From positions 62,001 to 126,000 of the forward strand of contig DATAJS010000028.1 in NCBI GenBank assembly GCA_036262035.1: DNA of 64,000 bases, in the 5' to 3' direction. Under the pieces are notes generated by a model. That model was not told the origin of the DNA. It searched no databases and worked only from the letters and a program-made list of their open reading frames with translations. Shown here one piece after another: positions 14,881 to 23,265 of this stretch. Each line of letters opens with the position of its first letter. The stretch's first letter is position 1. The translations under genes and the position numbers were made by a program. This DNA is from Burkholderiales bacterium (GTDB taxonomy: Bacteria > Pseudomonadota > Gammaproteobacteria > Burkholderiales > SG8-41).

Positions 14881-17529
14881 ATGGCACTCGAGCTCTACAA
14901 CAAGAAGCGCAACTTCGGCGTCACGCCCGAGCCGAAAGGCAAAGTGGTCAAGCGCAAGGGCGGCGAGCTCTCGTTCGTGATCCAGAAGCACCGCGCGAGC
15001 CACATGCACTACGACTTCAGGCTCGAATTGAACGGCGTGCTGCTGTCATGGGCCGTGCCCAAGGGGCCCAGCCTCGACCCCAAGGTCCGCCGCCTCGCGA
15101 TGCAGACCGAGGACCACCCGATCGAGTACGGCGGTTTCGAAGGGACGATCCCGCCGAAGCAGTACGGCGCCGGCACCGTCATGCTGTGGGACCGCGGGAC
15201 GTGGACGGCCAAAGGCGATGCGGCCGCGGACTACAGGCGAGGGCGGCTGAAGTTCGAGCTTCAGGGCGAAAAGCTGCGCGGCGGCTGGATGCTCGTCAAA
15301 GGACACGGCGGCAAGTACGGCGGCGACAAGGACAACGTGTGGTTCCTGTTGAAGGAGAGCGACGACTACGCGAAGCCTGAATCGAAAGGTACCATCGTCG
15401 AGGAGGCACCGAACAGCGTCGCGAGCGGGCGCAGTCTGGACGAGATCGCCGAGGACCCCGACCGCGTGTGGCATTCGAACAAATCGGTGAAGGAGAACGT
15501 GAAGAGCGGGGCGGTGAAGAAGAAAAAACCGAAGCTCGGAGTCGCGGACCTGGACGGCGCGCGCAAAGCCTCATTGCCGGATTTCATCGAGCCGGAGCTC
15601 GCCACGCTGGTGAAGGATGCGCCGGCGGGCGACCAGTGGCTGCACGAGCTCAAGCTCGACGGCTATCGCATGCTCTGCCGCGTCGAGGACGGCGAGGTGC
15701 GGATGATCTCGCGCAACGGCAAGGACTGGACCGCGAACTTCCCCTCGATCGCACGCTGCGTCGCGCGGCTGCCGGTGAAGACGGCGTGGCTCGACGGCGA
15801 GGTCGCCGTCATGGAAAGCGACGGCCGCACGAGCTTCCAGGCGCTGCAGAACGCGCTCACGACCGATCACGGAGAGAAGCTGCACTACTTCGTCTTCGAC
15901 CTGATGTACCTCGACGGCTACGACCTGCGGTCCGTGGCGCTGCTCGAAAGAAAAAGCATCCTCGAGAAGCTGCTCGCCGCGGCTCCATCGGCGCTGCGCT
16001 TTTCCAGTCATATCGAAGGCTCCGGCATCGAGTTCTTCAAGCAGGCGTGCAAGCTCGAGCTCGAAGGCATGATCTCCAAGCTCGCTCGCTCGGTATACAA
16101 AGGCGGGCGCTGCCGCGACTGGGTGAAAGTGAAGTGCAGCCAGCGCCAGGAGCTCGTCATCGGCGGATACACCGACCCGGAAGGCAGCCGCAAGGGTTTC
16201 GGCGCGCTGCTCCTCGGCGTGTACGAGGAGGACGGATCGCTGCGCTATAGCGGCAAGGTCGGCACCGGTTTCAACGATGCGACGCTCAAGGCGATGCATC
16301 CGAAGCTGAAAGCGCTCGAGGTTTCGAAGCCCGCGTTCAGCAACCCGCCGCGAGGTTACGAAGCCAAGGGCGCGCACTGGATCAAGCCCGAGCTCGTCGC
16401 CGAGGTCGAATTCACCGAATGGACGAACGACGGCACGCTGCGGCACCCGTCGTTCCAAGGCTTGCGCGCGGACAAGAAAGCGAAGGACGTCGTGCGCGAG
16501 CGCCCGGTCGCCGACGTGACAGAGGAAGCGCCGCCGCGCGCGGCGAAGAAAGCGGCGGGGAAGAAGACCGCGCGCAAATCGGCCGCCGCGAGCAAGACGG
16601 CGCAGAAGCCCGAGCGCGCGGCGTCCGAAAGCGACGGCGGCGCGGTCGCCGGTGTGAAGCTGAGCAATCCCGACAAGCTGCTCTATCCGGAAGCGGGCAT
16701 CAGCAAGCGCGATCTCGCGCTGTTCTACGAAGGGATCGCGGACCGGATACTGCCGCACCTCGTGAATCGCCCGCTCACGCTGGTGCGCTGCCCGAACGGG
16801 TGGAACAAGCAGTGTTTTTTCCAGAAGCACCCCGACGCCAAGGTCGATGCGGTCATCGAGCGCGTGAAGGTCAAGGAAAGCGCGGGCACCACGCTCTACA
16901 TGATGGCGAACTCGACGCCCGCGCTCGTTGCGATGGTGCAGATGGGCGCGCTCGAGCTCCATCCGTTCGGCTCCAGCGCGCCGAAGCTCGACAACCCCGA
17001 CCGGCTCGTCTTCGATTTCGATCCCGACGACGGCATCTCGTGGGCGAAGCTCGTCGAAGCGGTGCAGCTCCTCAGGACCCTGCTGGAAGAGCTGGGACTG
17101 AAGACGTACCTCAAGACCACCGGAGGCAAAGGCCTGCACGTGGTGGTGCCGATCAAACCGACGCTTACGTGGGATGAAGTGAAGCAGTTCACCAAGTCGG
17201 TGGCGGACGTCATGGTGAAGTCGTTTCCCGATCGCTACATCTCGACCATGTCGAAGGCGAAGCGCAGCGGGAAGATCTTCATCGACTACCTGCGCAACGG
17301 CGAAGGCGCGACCGCGATCGCCGCATACTCGTTGCGGGCGCGAGAGAACGCGCCGGTCGCCACGCCGATCGCGTGGGAGGAGCTCGCGACCGACGTGCGG
17401 CGCGATCACTTCAACGTGAAGAACGTGCCGCAGCGGCTCGCGAAGATGAAGAAGGACCCGTGGGCCGACTTCTTCGAGGTGAAGCAGTCGATCACCAAGG
17501 CGATGCTGAAGAAGGTCGGCGCGGCGTAG
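14881..17529 (+). CDS. ligD: ATP-dependent DNA ligase D, three-domain (PE-ligase-polymerase)
   Basis: 882 aa. Residues about 10-170: 3'-phosphoesterase domain, with HRASHMHYDFRLEL and AVPKGPSLDP. Residues about 230-540: ATP-dependent ligase with active-site Lys258 in KLDGYRM and the later EGMISKLARSVY and DWVKVKC motifs. A Lys/Ala-rich linker follows (about 545-590). Residues about 595-880: archaeo-eukaryotic primase-type polymerase, with LSNPDKLLYPE, FDFDPDDG carrying the metal Asp pair, and TTGGKGLHVVVP. This is the bacterial NHEJ ligase, which normally works with Ku; no ku gene is in the window. Start chosen from the family-typical beginning LYNKKRNFGVTPEP. Confidence 0.96.
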   Translation: MALELYNKKRNFGVTPEPKGKVVKRKGGELSFVIQKHRASHMHYDFRLELNGVLLSWAVPKGPSLDPKVRRLAMQTEDHPIEYGGFEGTIPPKQYGAGTVMLWDRGTWTAKGDAAADYRRGRLKFELQGEKLRGGWMLVKGHGGKYGGDKDNVWFLLKESDDYAKPESKGTIVEEAPNSVASGRSLDEIAEDPDRVWHSNKSVKENVKSGAVKKKKPKLGVADLDGARKASLPDFIEPELATLVKDAPAGDQWLHELKLDGYRMLCRVEDGEVRMISRNGKDWTANFPSIARCVARLPVKTAWLDGEVAVMESDGRTSFQALQNALTTDHGEKLHYFVFDLMYLDGYDLRSVALLERKSILEKLLAAAPSALRFSSHIEGSGIEFFKQACKLELEGMISKLARSVYKGGRCRDWVKVKCSQRQELVIGGYTDPEGSRKGFGALLLGVYEEDGSLRYSGKVGTGFNDATLKAMHPKLKALEVSKPAFSNPPRGYEAKGAHWIKPELVAEVEFTEWTNDGTLRHPSFQGLRADKKAKDVVRERPVADVTEEAPPRAAKKAAGKKTARKSAAASKTAQKPERAASESDGGAVAGVKLSNPDKLLYPEAGISKRDLALFYEGIADRILPHLVNRPLTLVRCPNGWNKQCFFQKHPDAKVDAVIERVKVKESAGTTLYMMANSTPALVAMVQMGALELHPFGSSAPKLDNPDRLVFDFDPDDGISWAKLVEAVQLLRTLLEELGLKTYLKTTGGKGLHVVVPIKPTLTWDEVKQFTKSVADVMVKSFPDRYISTMSKAKRSGKIFIDYLRNGEGATAIAAYSLRARENAPVATPIAWEELATDVRRDHFNVKNVPQRLAKMKKDPWADFFEVKQSITKAMLKKVGAA

Positions 17530-17544
17530 AGGCCCGTGCGCCAC

Positions 17545-17617
17545 GGGATCGCCACGTCGCGCGGCCGCGCTCCTCGCGATGACGTCATTGCGAGGCGCAG
17601 CGCGCCGAAGCAATCCC
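17545..17617. repeat. Palindromic dispersed-type repeat between ligD and the rhodanese gene
   Basis: A 73-base near-palindrome begins GGGATCGCCACG and ends CGAAGCAATCCC, with the centre CGATGACGTCATTGCG. It resembles the widely scattered bacterial intergenic element that reads CATTGCGAGCGCAGCGAAGCAATC. It fills the spacer between two convergent genes, where it could fold into a long hairpin and stop transcription from both sides. Confidence 0.7.
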
Positions 17618-17628
17618 GACGCGGTCGT

Positions 17629-19209
17629 TTACGGCTTCTGGACCCTGAACAGCTTTCGATCGTCCGCGTCGAGCTGCGCGATCAATCCGGTCTCCCACTT
17701 CAGATACTGCTTCATCGCTTCGCGGTTGCCGGCGTGGCGATCGTGGACGAAGAAGAGATAGTCGATGCACTCGGCGTCGGCCGGCACGTCGGGCGTCGCT
17801 TCGATCGGATAGCCGGCCGCGCTCCACGCTTTGAGCCCGCCGTCGAGCAGCTTCACGTCCTTGAATCCTGCTTCGATCAGGTCCACGGCGGCGAGGCGCG
17901 CCACGCCGTCCTCGTCGGCGACGAGCACGATCGGCTGCGCGACGGCGCGCGCCGCTGCGACGATCTTCGAGCGGATGCTCCAGCGGCTGCCGGCGATGTG
18001 CGACTTGCGGTAGCTCATGGCGGGGCGCAGGTCGATCGCGGCGCAGGCGCCGCCTTCTAGCGCGCGTTTCAGCTCCGCCGCGGACATCGATGCGAGCTCG
18101 GGAAGTGCCGGCGCGGGCGCGCGCGGCGCCTCGACCTGCGCCTTGACGCCGCCTTCGAGCACATACACGTCGCAGCCGAGCTGCTTCAGCCAGCTCGCCA
18201 CGACCGGCGCGCGGACGCCTTCGTCGTCGATCAGGACGATGCGCGCGTTGCGCACGGCGATCCATTGATCCGTCGCTTGCACCAGCTGGCCGCCGGCCGC
18301 GTGGACCGCGCCGGGCAGCGAGCCGCGTGCAAACTCTTCGGGCGTGCGCACGTCGAGGAGGCAGGTGGTGCGGTCGCTCTCGCCGAGCCAGCGCCGCACC
18401 GTCGCCGCGTCGGCGCTCGCGACGCCGTGCTTCGCGGCGAGCGCGCGCGCTTTCTCCTGCGCTGCACGCAGCGTATCCGCGGCAACCGCGTCCGGATAAC
18501 GGCGCGTCGCGCCGCGCTCGAGCTCCATGTCCGCGAGCACCCAGCCCTGGGTTCCGTTTTCCAGTGCGTAGACGGGGTTCTCGATGCCGAAGTTGAGCAG
18601 CGTCTGCGCGCCCATGATCGAGCGGGTGCGGCCCGCGCAGTTCACGATGATCTTCGTCTTCGGGCTCTTCACGAGCTCGCGGATGCGGTACGGCAGCTCG
18701 GCGTTGGGGCAGCAGATCCCGCCCGGGATGTTCATCTTGCTGTATTCGGCGTAGGGCCGGCCGTCGACTACGATCACGTCCTCGCCCGCGTCCTGCATGC
18801 GCTTGAGCTCGGTGACGCTCACGTGCGGCGTGCCGTACTCGTGCTCGACGAGCTCGCCGAAGAGCTTGCTCGGGACGTTCACGCCGGCGAAAAGCTCGTA
18901 GCCCGCGCGCTTCCACGCGGCGTTGCCGCCGTCGAGCAGGGCGACCTGCGTGTACCCGAGGTCTGTCAGACGCTTCGCGGCGAGCGCCGCGACGCCCAGC
19001 GAACCGTCATCGCAGAGCACGACGCGGGCGGACTTGCGCGGCACGAGGCTGCCGATGTCGAGCTCCAGACGGCTGTAGGGGAGCGGTGTCGCGAACAGCA
19101 GATGGGATTCGCCGAACTGGCCGGCTTCGCGCACGTCGAGGAGCGCGAGCTCGCCCCCGTCGTGCAGCATCGCCTTGAGCTCGCGCGCGGACACGCGTTT
19201 CGTGCTCAT
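17629..19209 (-). CDS. Rhodanese-related sulfurtransferase with four tandem rhodanese domains
   Basis: 526 aa. Domain 1 (about 1-105) starts VSARELKAMLHDGGELALLDVR, with a candidate active Cys in VVLCDDGSLG. Domain 2 (about 125-245) has the best loop, NCAGRTRS. Domain 3 (about 275-370) has VLIDDEGVRA and domain 4 (about 395-500) VLVADEDGVA in place of a Cys loop, so these two are probably non-catalytic. The pattern suggests sulfur transfer by domain 2, perhaps domain 1. No signal peptide. A small C-terminal extension ends in ADDRKLFRVQKP. Confidence 0.88.
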   Translation of the reverse strand: MSTKRVSARELKAMLHDGGELALLDVREAGQFGESHLLFATPLPYSRLELDIGSLVPRKSARVVLCDDGSLGVAALAAKRLTDLGYTQVALLDGGNAAWKRAGYELFAGVNVPSKLFGELVEHEYGTPHVSVTELKRMQDAGEDVIVVDGRPYAEYSKMNIPGGICCPNAELPYRIRELVKSPKTKIIVNCAGRTRSIMGAQTLLNFGIENPVYALENGTQGWVLADMELERGATRRYPDAVAADTLRAAQEKARALAAKHGVASADAATVRRWLGESDRTTCLLDVRTPEEFARGSLPGAVHAAGGQLVQATDQWIAVRNARIVLIDDEGVRAPVVASWLKQLGCDVYVLEGGVKAQVEAPRAPAPALPELASMSAAELKRALEGGACAAIDLRPAMSYRKSHIAGSRWSIRSKIVAAARAVAQPIVLVADEDGVARLAAVDLIEAGFKDVKLLDGGLKAWSAAGYPIEATPDVPADAECIDYLFFVHDRHAGNREAMKQYLKWETGLIAQLDADDRKLFRVQKP

Positions 19210-19251
19210 GGGACCTCCTTGTGATGGAAGCGCGCGCGCCGGCGCGCCGTT

Positions 19252-20709
19252 TTATTTATGCGACTTGCTGTGATCGCGCGTGCCGCCGAGCAGCGCCGGC
19301 GTCGGCCGCGCGGCACGGCCGCGCCCCGGCAGAGGCCGCTCGTCGTCTTTCTTGGCGGCCGACGGCGCGGGCTCGTACGGCTTGCTGAAGTCGAAGCCGT
19401 CGGCGGCGATCGTCGACTTCGGCGCGTGCGGCTTGGCGTGCGACGACGGCCGGTGCTCGCGCTCGGAGCGGCCGGCGCGCGACGCGCGCGAAGGCTCGCG
19501 CTCGTGCCGTCCGCCGCGGGAGCCGCGATCGTCGCGCTCGCGCGAGGAGCGGCCGTGGCGGTCTTCACCGTCGAAGCCTTCGGGCAGGTCCAGCCGCGGG
19601 ATTTGACGCTTCACCAGCTTCTCGATGTCGCCGAGGAGCTTCGCCTCGTCGCCCGCCATGAACGAGATCGCTTCGCCCGACAAGCCCGCGCGGCCGGTGC
19701 GGCCGATGCGATGCACGTAGTCCTCGGGCGTGTACGGCAGCTCGTAGTTGATCACATAGGGCAGCTGCTCGATGTCCAGACCGCGCGCGGCGATGTCGGT
19801 CGCGACGAGCACGGTGGCGCGGCCGCCCTTGAAATCGGCCAGCGCCTGCTCGCGCTCGGCCTGCGAGCGGTCGCTGTGGATCGCGGTCGCGTTGATGCCG
19901 TCGCGCTCGAGCTCGCGCGCGAGCTTGTTCGCGTCCTTTTTCATGCGCACGAAGACGAGCACCTGCTTCATCTCGCGCGTGCGGATGAGGTGTGCGAGGA
20001 GCGCACGCTTGCGCGTTCCCGGCACTTCGTACACCGCGTGCGTGATGACTTCGGACGGCGTGTTCCTGCGCGCGACCTCGATCATCGTCGGCGAGCGCAG
20101 CATCTCTTTCGCGAGCTTGCGGATCTCCTCGGAGAACGTCGCGGAGAAGAGCAGCGTCTGCCGCTGCTTCGGAAGCACGTTGAGGATGCGCTTGATGTCG
20201 GGCAGGAAGCCCATGTCGAGCATGCGGTCCGCTTCGTCCAGCACGAGGATCTGAACCTGCGAGAGATTGACCGTCTTCTGCTCGAGGTGATCGAGGAGCC
20301 GCCCGGGTGTCGCGATCAGGATCTCGACCCCGCCGTGCAGCGCGAGCTTCTGCGGCTTGATGTCGACGCCGCCGTAGACCATCGTCGAGCGCAGCGGCAG
20401 GTGCTTGCCGTAGGTCTTCACGCTCTCCGCCACCTGCGCCGCGAGCTCGCGCGTGGGGGTGAGGATGAGGGCGCGGATCGGATGGCGCGCGGGCGACGGG
20501 CTGTTGTTCGCGTGCGGCGCGAGGATCTGCAGCATCGGCAGCGTGAAGCCCGCGGTCTTGCCGGTGCCGGTCTGGGCGCACCCCATGATGTCCTTGCGTT
20601 CGAGGACGGCGGGGATCGCTTGCGCCTGTATGGGAGTCGGCTCGGTGTAGCCCTCGTCGGAGACCGCGCGCAGGAGCTCCGGCAGGAGATTCAGTGATGC
20701 GAAGGACAT
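19252..20709 (-). CDS. rhlE: DEAD-box ATP-dependent RNA helicase, RhlE-type
   Basis: 485 aa. Motifs in order: Q motif ([14 protein letters not shown]), [14 protein letters not shown], Ia [31 protein letters not shown], then [22 protein letters not shown] and [12 protein letters not shown]. Residues from about 380 are a low-complexity Arg/Ser/Asp-rich tail, typical of RhlE for RNA contacts. RhlE acts in ribosome maturation and RNA turnover. TATACT at 20737-20742 (minus strand) is a possible -10 element. Confidence 0.95.
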   Translation of the reverse strand: MSFASLNLLPELLRAVSDEGYTEPTPIQAQAIPAVLERKDIMGCAQTGTGKTAGFTLPMLQILAPHANNSPSPARHPIRALILTPTRELAAQVAESVKTYGKHLPLRSTMVYGGVDIKPQKLALHGGVEILIATPGRLLDHLEQKTVNLSQVQILVLDEADRMLDMGFLPDIKRILNVLPKQRQTLLFSATFSEEIRKLAKEMLRSPTMIEVARRNTPSEVITHAVYEVPGTRKRALLAHLIRTREMKQVLVFVRMKKDANKLARELERDGINATAIHSDRSQAEREQALADFKGGRATVLVATDIAARGLDIEQLPYVINYELPYTPEDYVHRIGRTGRAGLSGEAISFMAGDEAKLLGDIEKLVKRQIPRLDLPEGFDGEDRHGRSSRERDDRGSRGGRHEREPSRASRAGRSEREHRPSSHAKPHAPKSTIAADGFDFSKPYEPAPSAAKKDDERPLPGRGRAARPTPALLGGTRDHSKSHK

Positions 20710-20718
20710 CTAAAGGTA

Positions 20719-20740
20719 TTGACTGCGAGGAATCACATAG
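20719..20740 (+). promoter_or_regulatory. Candidate sigma-70 promoter for the HNH gene
   Basis: TTGACT (20719-20724), then a 16-base spacer and TATAGC. It faces the HNH gene about 105 bases downstream. The same AT-rich patch reads TATACT on the other strand, so both divergent genes may start here. Confidence 0.3.
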
Positions 20741-20846
20741 TATAGCGCGGCGCGTGGCGGCGTTCTACCGCCGCCCTGAAAAGTGCCGTCTATTCAAGAA
20801 TCTGTTACTATTTTGAATCGGCCTGTGGCCATTGTTTGCCAGCACG

Positions 20847-21479
20847 ATGTCGTTTGATCCCGAATCGACCGCGTTTCACGCGCCGGACGACGGCGCGAGG
20901 ACGTTGTACCCCCTGATCCTCACGCTCGACACTCACGGGGTGCCTCACCGCTGGATCACCTGGCAACACGCCTGTTACTACTACGCGAAGAACCGCGTCG
21001 CCTGGGCCCTCGGCGAGAGCGCGTTCACCGTCTACGGCGGCATGAACCGCCTGACCGGCGAACGCTCGGAGATCACCGCCAGCAGCATCATCGCCGTCAA
21101 GGGCAAGGCGATGGCGATGAAATCGTTCCATCAGATCCCGCCGCTCAACAACCGCGAACTGTTCCACCGCGACCGCCAGATCTGCGCGTACTGCGGAACG
21201 CTGCTGCCGATCTCGAAGCTCACGCGGGATCATATCGTGCCGTTCTCGCGCGGCGGCAAGGACACGTGGATGAACGTGGTCACCGCGTGCCGCGGCTGCA
21301 ACGAGAAGAAGAGCGACCGCACGCCCGAGCTCGCCAACATGGAGTTGCTGTATCTGCCGTACGTGCCCAACCGCGCCGAGTATCTGATCCTGACCAACCG
21401 CCGCATCCTGGCGGACCAGATGGACTTTCTCGCGCAGCACGTCCCCGCCCAGAGCCGCCTGCACCAGAAGCTCGCGTGA
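20847..21479 (+). CDS. HNH endonuclease-family protein
   Basis: About 210 aa from ATG 20847 (a TTG five codons upstream is possible). The N-terminal 105 residues are without a recognised domain. Residues 113-155 are a zinc-bound HNH module: CAYC at 113-116, DHIVP at 128-132 with the general-base His129, Asn143 and CRGC at 148-151. Stand-alone HNH proteins of this length are common in betaproteobacteria; the role is unclear. Neighbours (RhlE, a PHP phosphoesterase) suggest nucleic-acid metabolism, not defence. Confidence 0.85.
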   Translation: MSFDPESTAFHAPDDGARTLYPLILTLDTHGVPHRWITWQHACYYYAKNRVAWALGESAFTVYGGMNRLTGERSEITASSIIAVKGKAMAMKSFHQIPPLNNRELFHRDRQICAYCGTLLPISKLTRDHIVPFSRGGKDTWMNVVTACRGCNEKKSDRTPELANMELLYLPYVPNRAEYLILTNRRILADQMDFLAQHVPAQSRLHQKLA

Positions 21480-21567
21480 CGTCCGGCGCCCCTGCGCGGC
21501 CGGCGTCCGTCGCGACGGGCACGCGATCCGCATTTCCAGTTCCGCGATTTTCCTTACCGATACCCCG

Positions 21568-22419
21568 ATGACCGCGTCCCACGTTTGCCGCTACGACCTG
21601 CACTGCCACTCGACGTTCTCCGACGGGACGATGCGCCCGCACGACGTCGTGGCGCGCGCGGCGGAACGCGGTGTGGAAGTGCTCGCGCTGACCGATCACG
21701 ACGAGCTCGCTGGCCTGCCCGAGGCGCGCGACGCGGCAGAGCGGGCCGGCATACGCCTGGTCGATGGGGTGGAGGTCTCGGTCACCTGGAAGGGCCACAC
21801 GATCCACGTCGTGGGGCTTGGCGTAGATCCCGCGCATCCGGCGCTCGTCGAAGGCCTGCGGGTGAGCCGCGGCGGACGCTTCGAGCGCGCGGAGCGCATG
21901 GCCGAGGCGCTCGAGCGCCTGGGCATACCGGGCACTCTCGAAGGCGCGAAGGCGTACGTCACCAATCCCGATCTCGTCAGCCGCACCCACTTCGCGCGCT
22001 TCCTGGTCGAGAGCGGCCGCGCGAGAAGCACTCAGGCGGTGTTCGACCAGTGGCTGGGCGACGGCAAGCCGGGTTACGTCCCGCACGAGTGGCCGACGCT
22101 CGCCGACGCGACGAGCTGGATACGCGCCGCCGGCGGCGTGGCCGTGATCGCGCACCCCGGACGTTACAAGATCGACGAAGCGAATCGCGCGCAGCTTCTC
22201 GGCAACTTCAAGGACCTCGGCGGCGCAGCGATCGAAGTCGTGACCGGGAGCCACAGCCCGGACGAGTTCGGTTATTGGGCGAAACGCGCCCGCGAGTTCG
22301 GGTTTCTCGCCTCCTGCGGCTCGGATTTCCACGGACCGCGCGAAACGTATCGCGACCTCGGCGACCTGCCGCCGTTTCCCTCCGGCTGCACGCCGGTCTG
22401 GGAAAAATTCGGTGTTTAG
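21568..22419 (+). CDS. PHP-domain phosphoesterase (RNase AM/YciV type)
   Basis: 283 aa. YDLHCHSTFSDG (His12, His14) and LTDHDEL (Asp43, His44, Asp45) are the first metal ligands of the PHP fold, with VAVIAHPGRY and CGSDFHGP supplying the later ones. Relatives (E. coli YciV, now RNase AM) hydrolyse 3',5'-nucleoside bisphosphates and trim RNA 5' ends. Followed by yciO as in enterobacteria, where yciV and yciO are neighbours; this supports the assignment. Confidence 0.9.
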   Translation: MTASHVCRYDLHCHSTFSDGTMRPHDVVARAAERGVEVLALTDHDELAGLPEARDAAERAGIRLVDGVEVSVTWKGHTIHVVGLGVDPAHPALVEGLRVSRGGRFERAERMAEALERLGIPGTLEGAKAYVTNPDLVSRTHFARFLVESGRARSTQAVFDQWLGDGKPGYVPHEWPTLADATSWIRAAGGVAVIAHPGRYKIDEANRAQLLGNFKDLGGAAIEVVTGSHSPDEFGYWAKRAREFGFLASCGSDFHGPRETYRDLGDLPPFPSGCTPVWEKFGV

Positions 22420-22500
22420 TGTTGAGTGTTCAGCGTTTAGTTAAAGGCGCATCGGCGGGCATCCCACGAATCACTCGACACTCAACACTCGACACTAATT
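22412..22500. repeat. Heptad-built inverted repeat between PHP and yciO genes
   Basis: Left arm at 22412-22440 is made of GTGTT-TA/GA-type heptads (GTTTAGT GTTGAGT GTTCAGC) and overlaps the PHP stop codon. Right arm at 22471-22500 is the complement (ACTCGAC ACTCAAC ACTCGAC ACTAA) and touches the yciO start. The arms could pair across a 30-base loop. Confidence 0.75.
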
Positions 22501-23122
22501 GGCGCAGCTTTTCACCATCCATCCGGACAATCCGCAGCCGCGGCTGATCCGGCAGGCCGCCGAGATCGTGCGGGGCGGCGGCGTCATCGTGTATCCCACC
22601 GATTCGTGCTGTGCGCTCGGCTGCCGCATCGGCGACAAGGCGGCGATGGAGCGCATACGCGCGATACGCCAGGTCGACGAGCGCCATCATCTCACGCTGG
22701 TGTGCCGCGACCTCGCGGAGCTCGGACAGTACGCGCGCGTCGATAACGCGCAGTTCCGGCTTCTCAAGGCGACCACGCCCGGCAGCTACACCTTCATCCT
22801 CCACGCGACGAAGGAAGTGCCCAAACGTCTCATGCACCCGAGCCGGCGCACCATCGGACTGCGTGTGCCCGAGCACAAGGTGACACAGGCGTTGCTCGAA
22901 GAGCTCGGCGAGCCGTTGCTCTCGTCCACGCTGATCCTGCCGGAAGACGACGAGCCGCTGAACGATCCGCTCGAGATTCGCGAGCGGCTCGAGCGGCGCG
23001 TCGAGCTCGTCATCGACGCCGGCGCCTGCGGCATCGTCCCCACGACGGTCGTCGATCTCACCGGCGATGCGCCGGTGATCGCGCGGGTCGGTAAGGGCAG
23101 CACGACGCCTTTCGGCGCTTAG
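22499..23122 (+). CDS. yciO: YciO-type threonylcarbamoyl-AMP synthase family protein
   Basis: 207 aa from a TTG start. The start is chosen because the family begins FTIHPDNPQPRLIRQAA within a few residues, although no Shine-Dalgarno is visible and the repeat arm occupies the leader. GGGVIVYPTDSCCALGC is the Sua5/TsaC/YrdC core, with KxR-like KVTQALL and SSTLILP further on. TsaC proper makes threonylcarbamoyl-AMP for tRNA t6A; YciO is the paralogue with weak or different activity. No other tsaC is visible here, so its role is open. Confidence 0.85.
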   Translation: MAQLFTIHPDNPQPRLIRQAAEIVRGGGVIVYPTDSCCALGCRIGDKAAMERIRAIRQVDERHHLTLVCRDLAELGQYARVDNAQFRLLKATTPGSYTFILHATKEVPKRLMHPSRRTIGLRVPEHKVTQALLEELGEPLLSSTLILPEDDEPLNDPLEIRERLERRVELVIDAGACGIVPTTVVDLTGDAPVIARVGKGSTTPFGA

Positions 23123-23134
23123 CGCCGAAAGGCG
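23106..23134. terminator. Perfect 13-bp hairpin spanning the yciO stop codon
   Basis: CGCCTTTCGGCGC, a TTA loop and GCGCCGAAAGGCG. The TAG stop (23120-23122) lies at the loop and the start of the right arm. No T-run follows, so it may be a weak terminator, a pause site or an mRNA-stabilising stem. The heptad repeat begins directly after it. Confidence 0.6.
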
Positions 23135-23256
23135 AGTGTTGAGTGTCGAGTGTTAAGTGTTTAGTTGTCCGAGGAAAAATCCGGCGGATGGTAGAATCGG
23201 CGACAGTGCGATGCGTACGCACGATCCACTCAACACTCAACACTAAACATTCAACA
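23133..23256. repeat. Heptad-built inverted repeat flanking the promoter region of the site-2 protease gene
   Basis: Left arm 23133-23166 reads as tandem heptads GAGTGTT GAGTGTC GAGTGTT AAGTGTT TAG. Right arm 23226-23256 reads ACTCAAC ACTCAAC ACTAAAC ATTCAAC AC. The 60 bases between include GGTAGAAT and could carry the promoter of the next gene. Same family as 22412-22500. Confidence 0.75.
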
Positions 23257-23265
23257 CGCCTCGAA

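Noticed and set aside
15571..17613. 680-codon minus-strand frame opposite ligD
   Set aside because: Mirror of the ligD coding sequence; no domain, Arg/Asp/Val-rich composition.
20847..21479. HNH protein as part of a restriction or defence system
   Set aside because: No methylase, helicase-nuclease or other defence gene nearby; neighbours are housekeeping.
22412..23256. Possible CRISPR array
   Set aside because: The repeats are 7-base heptads in inverted pairs, with no constant repeat-spacer units and no cas genes.
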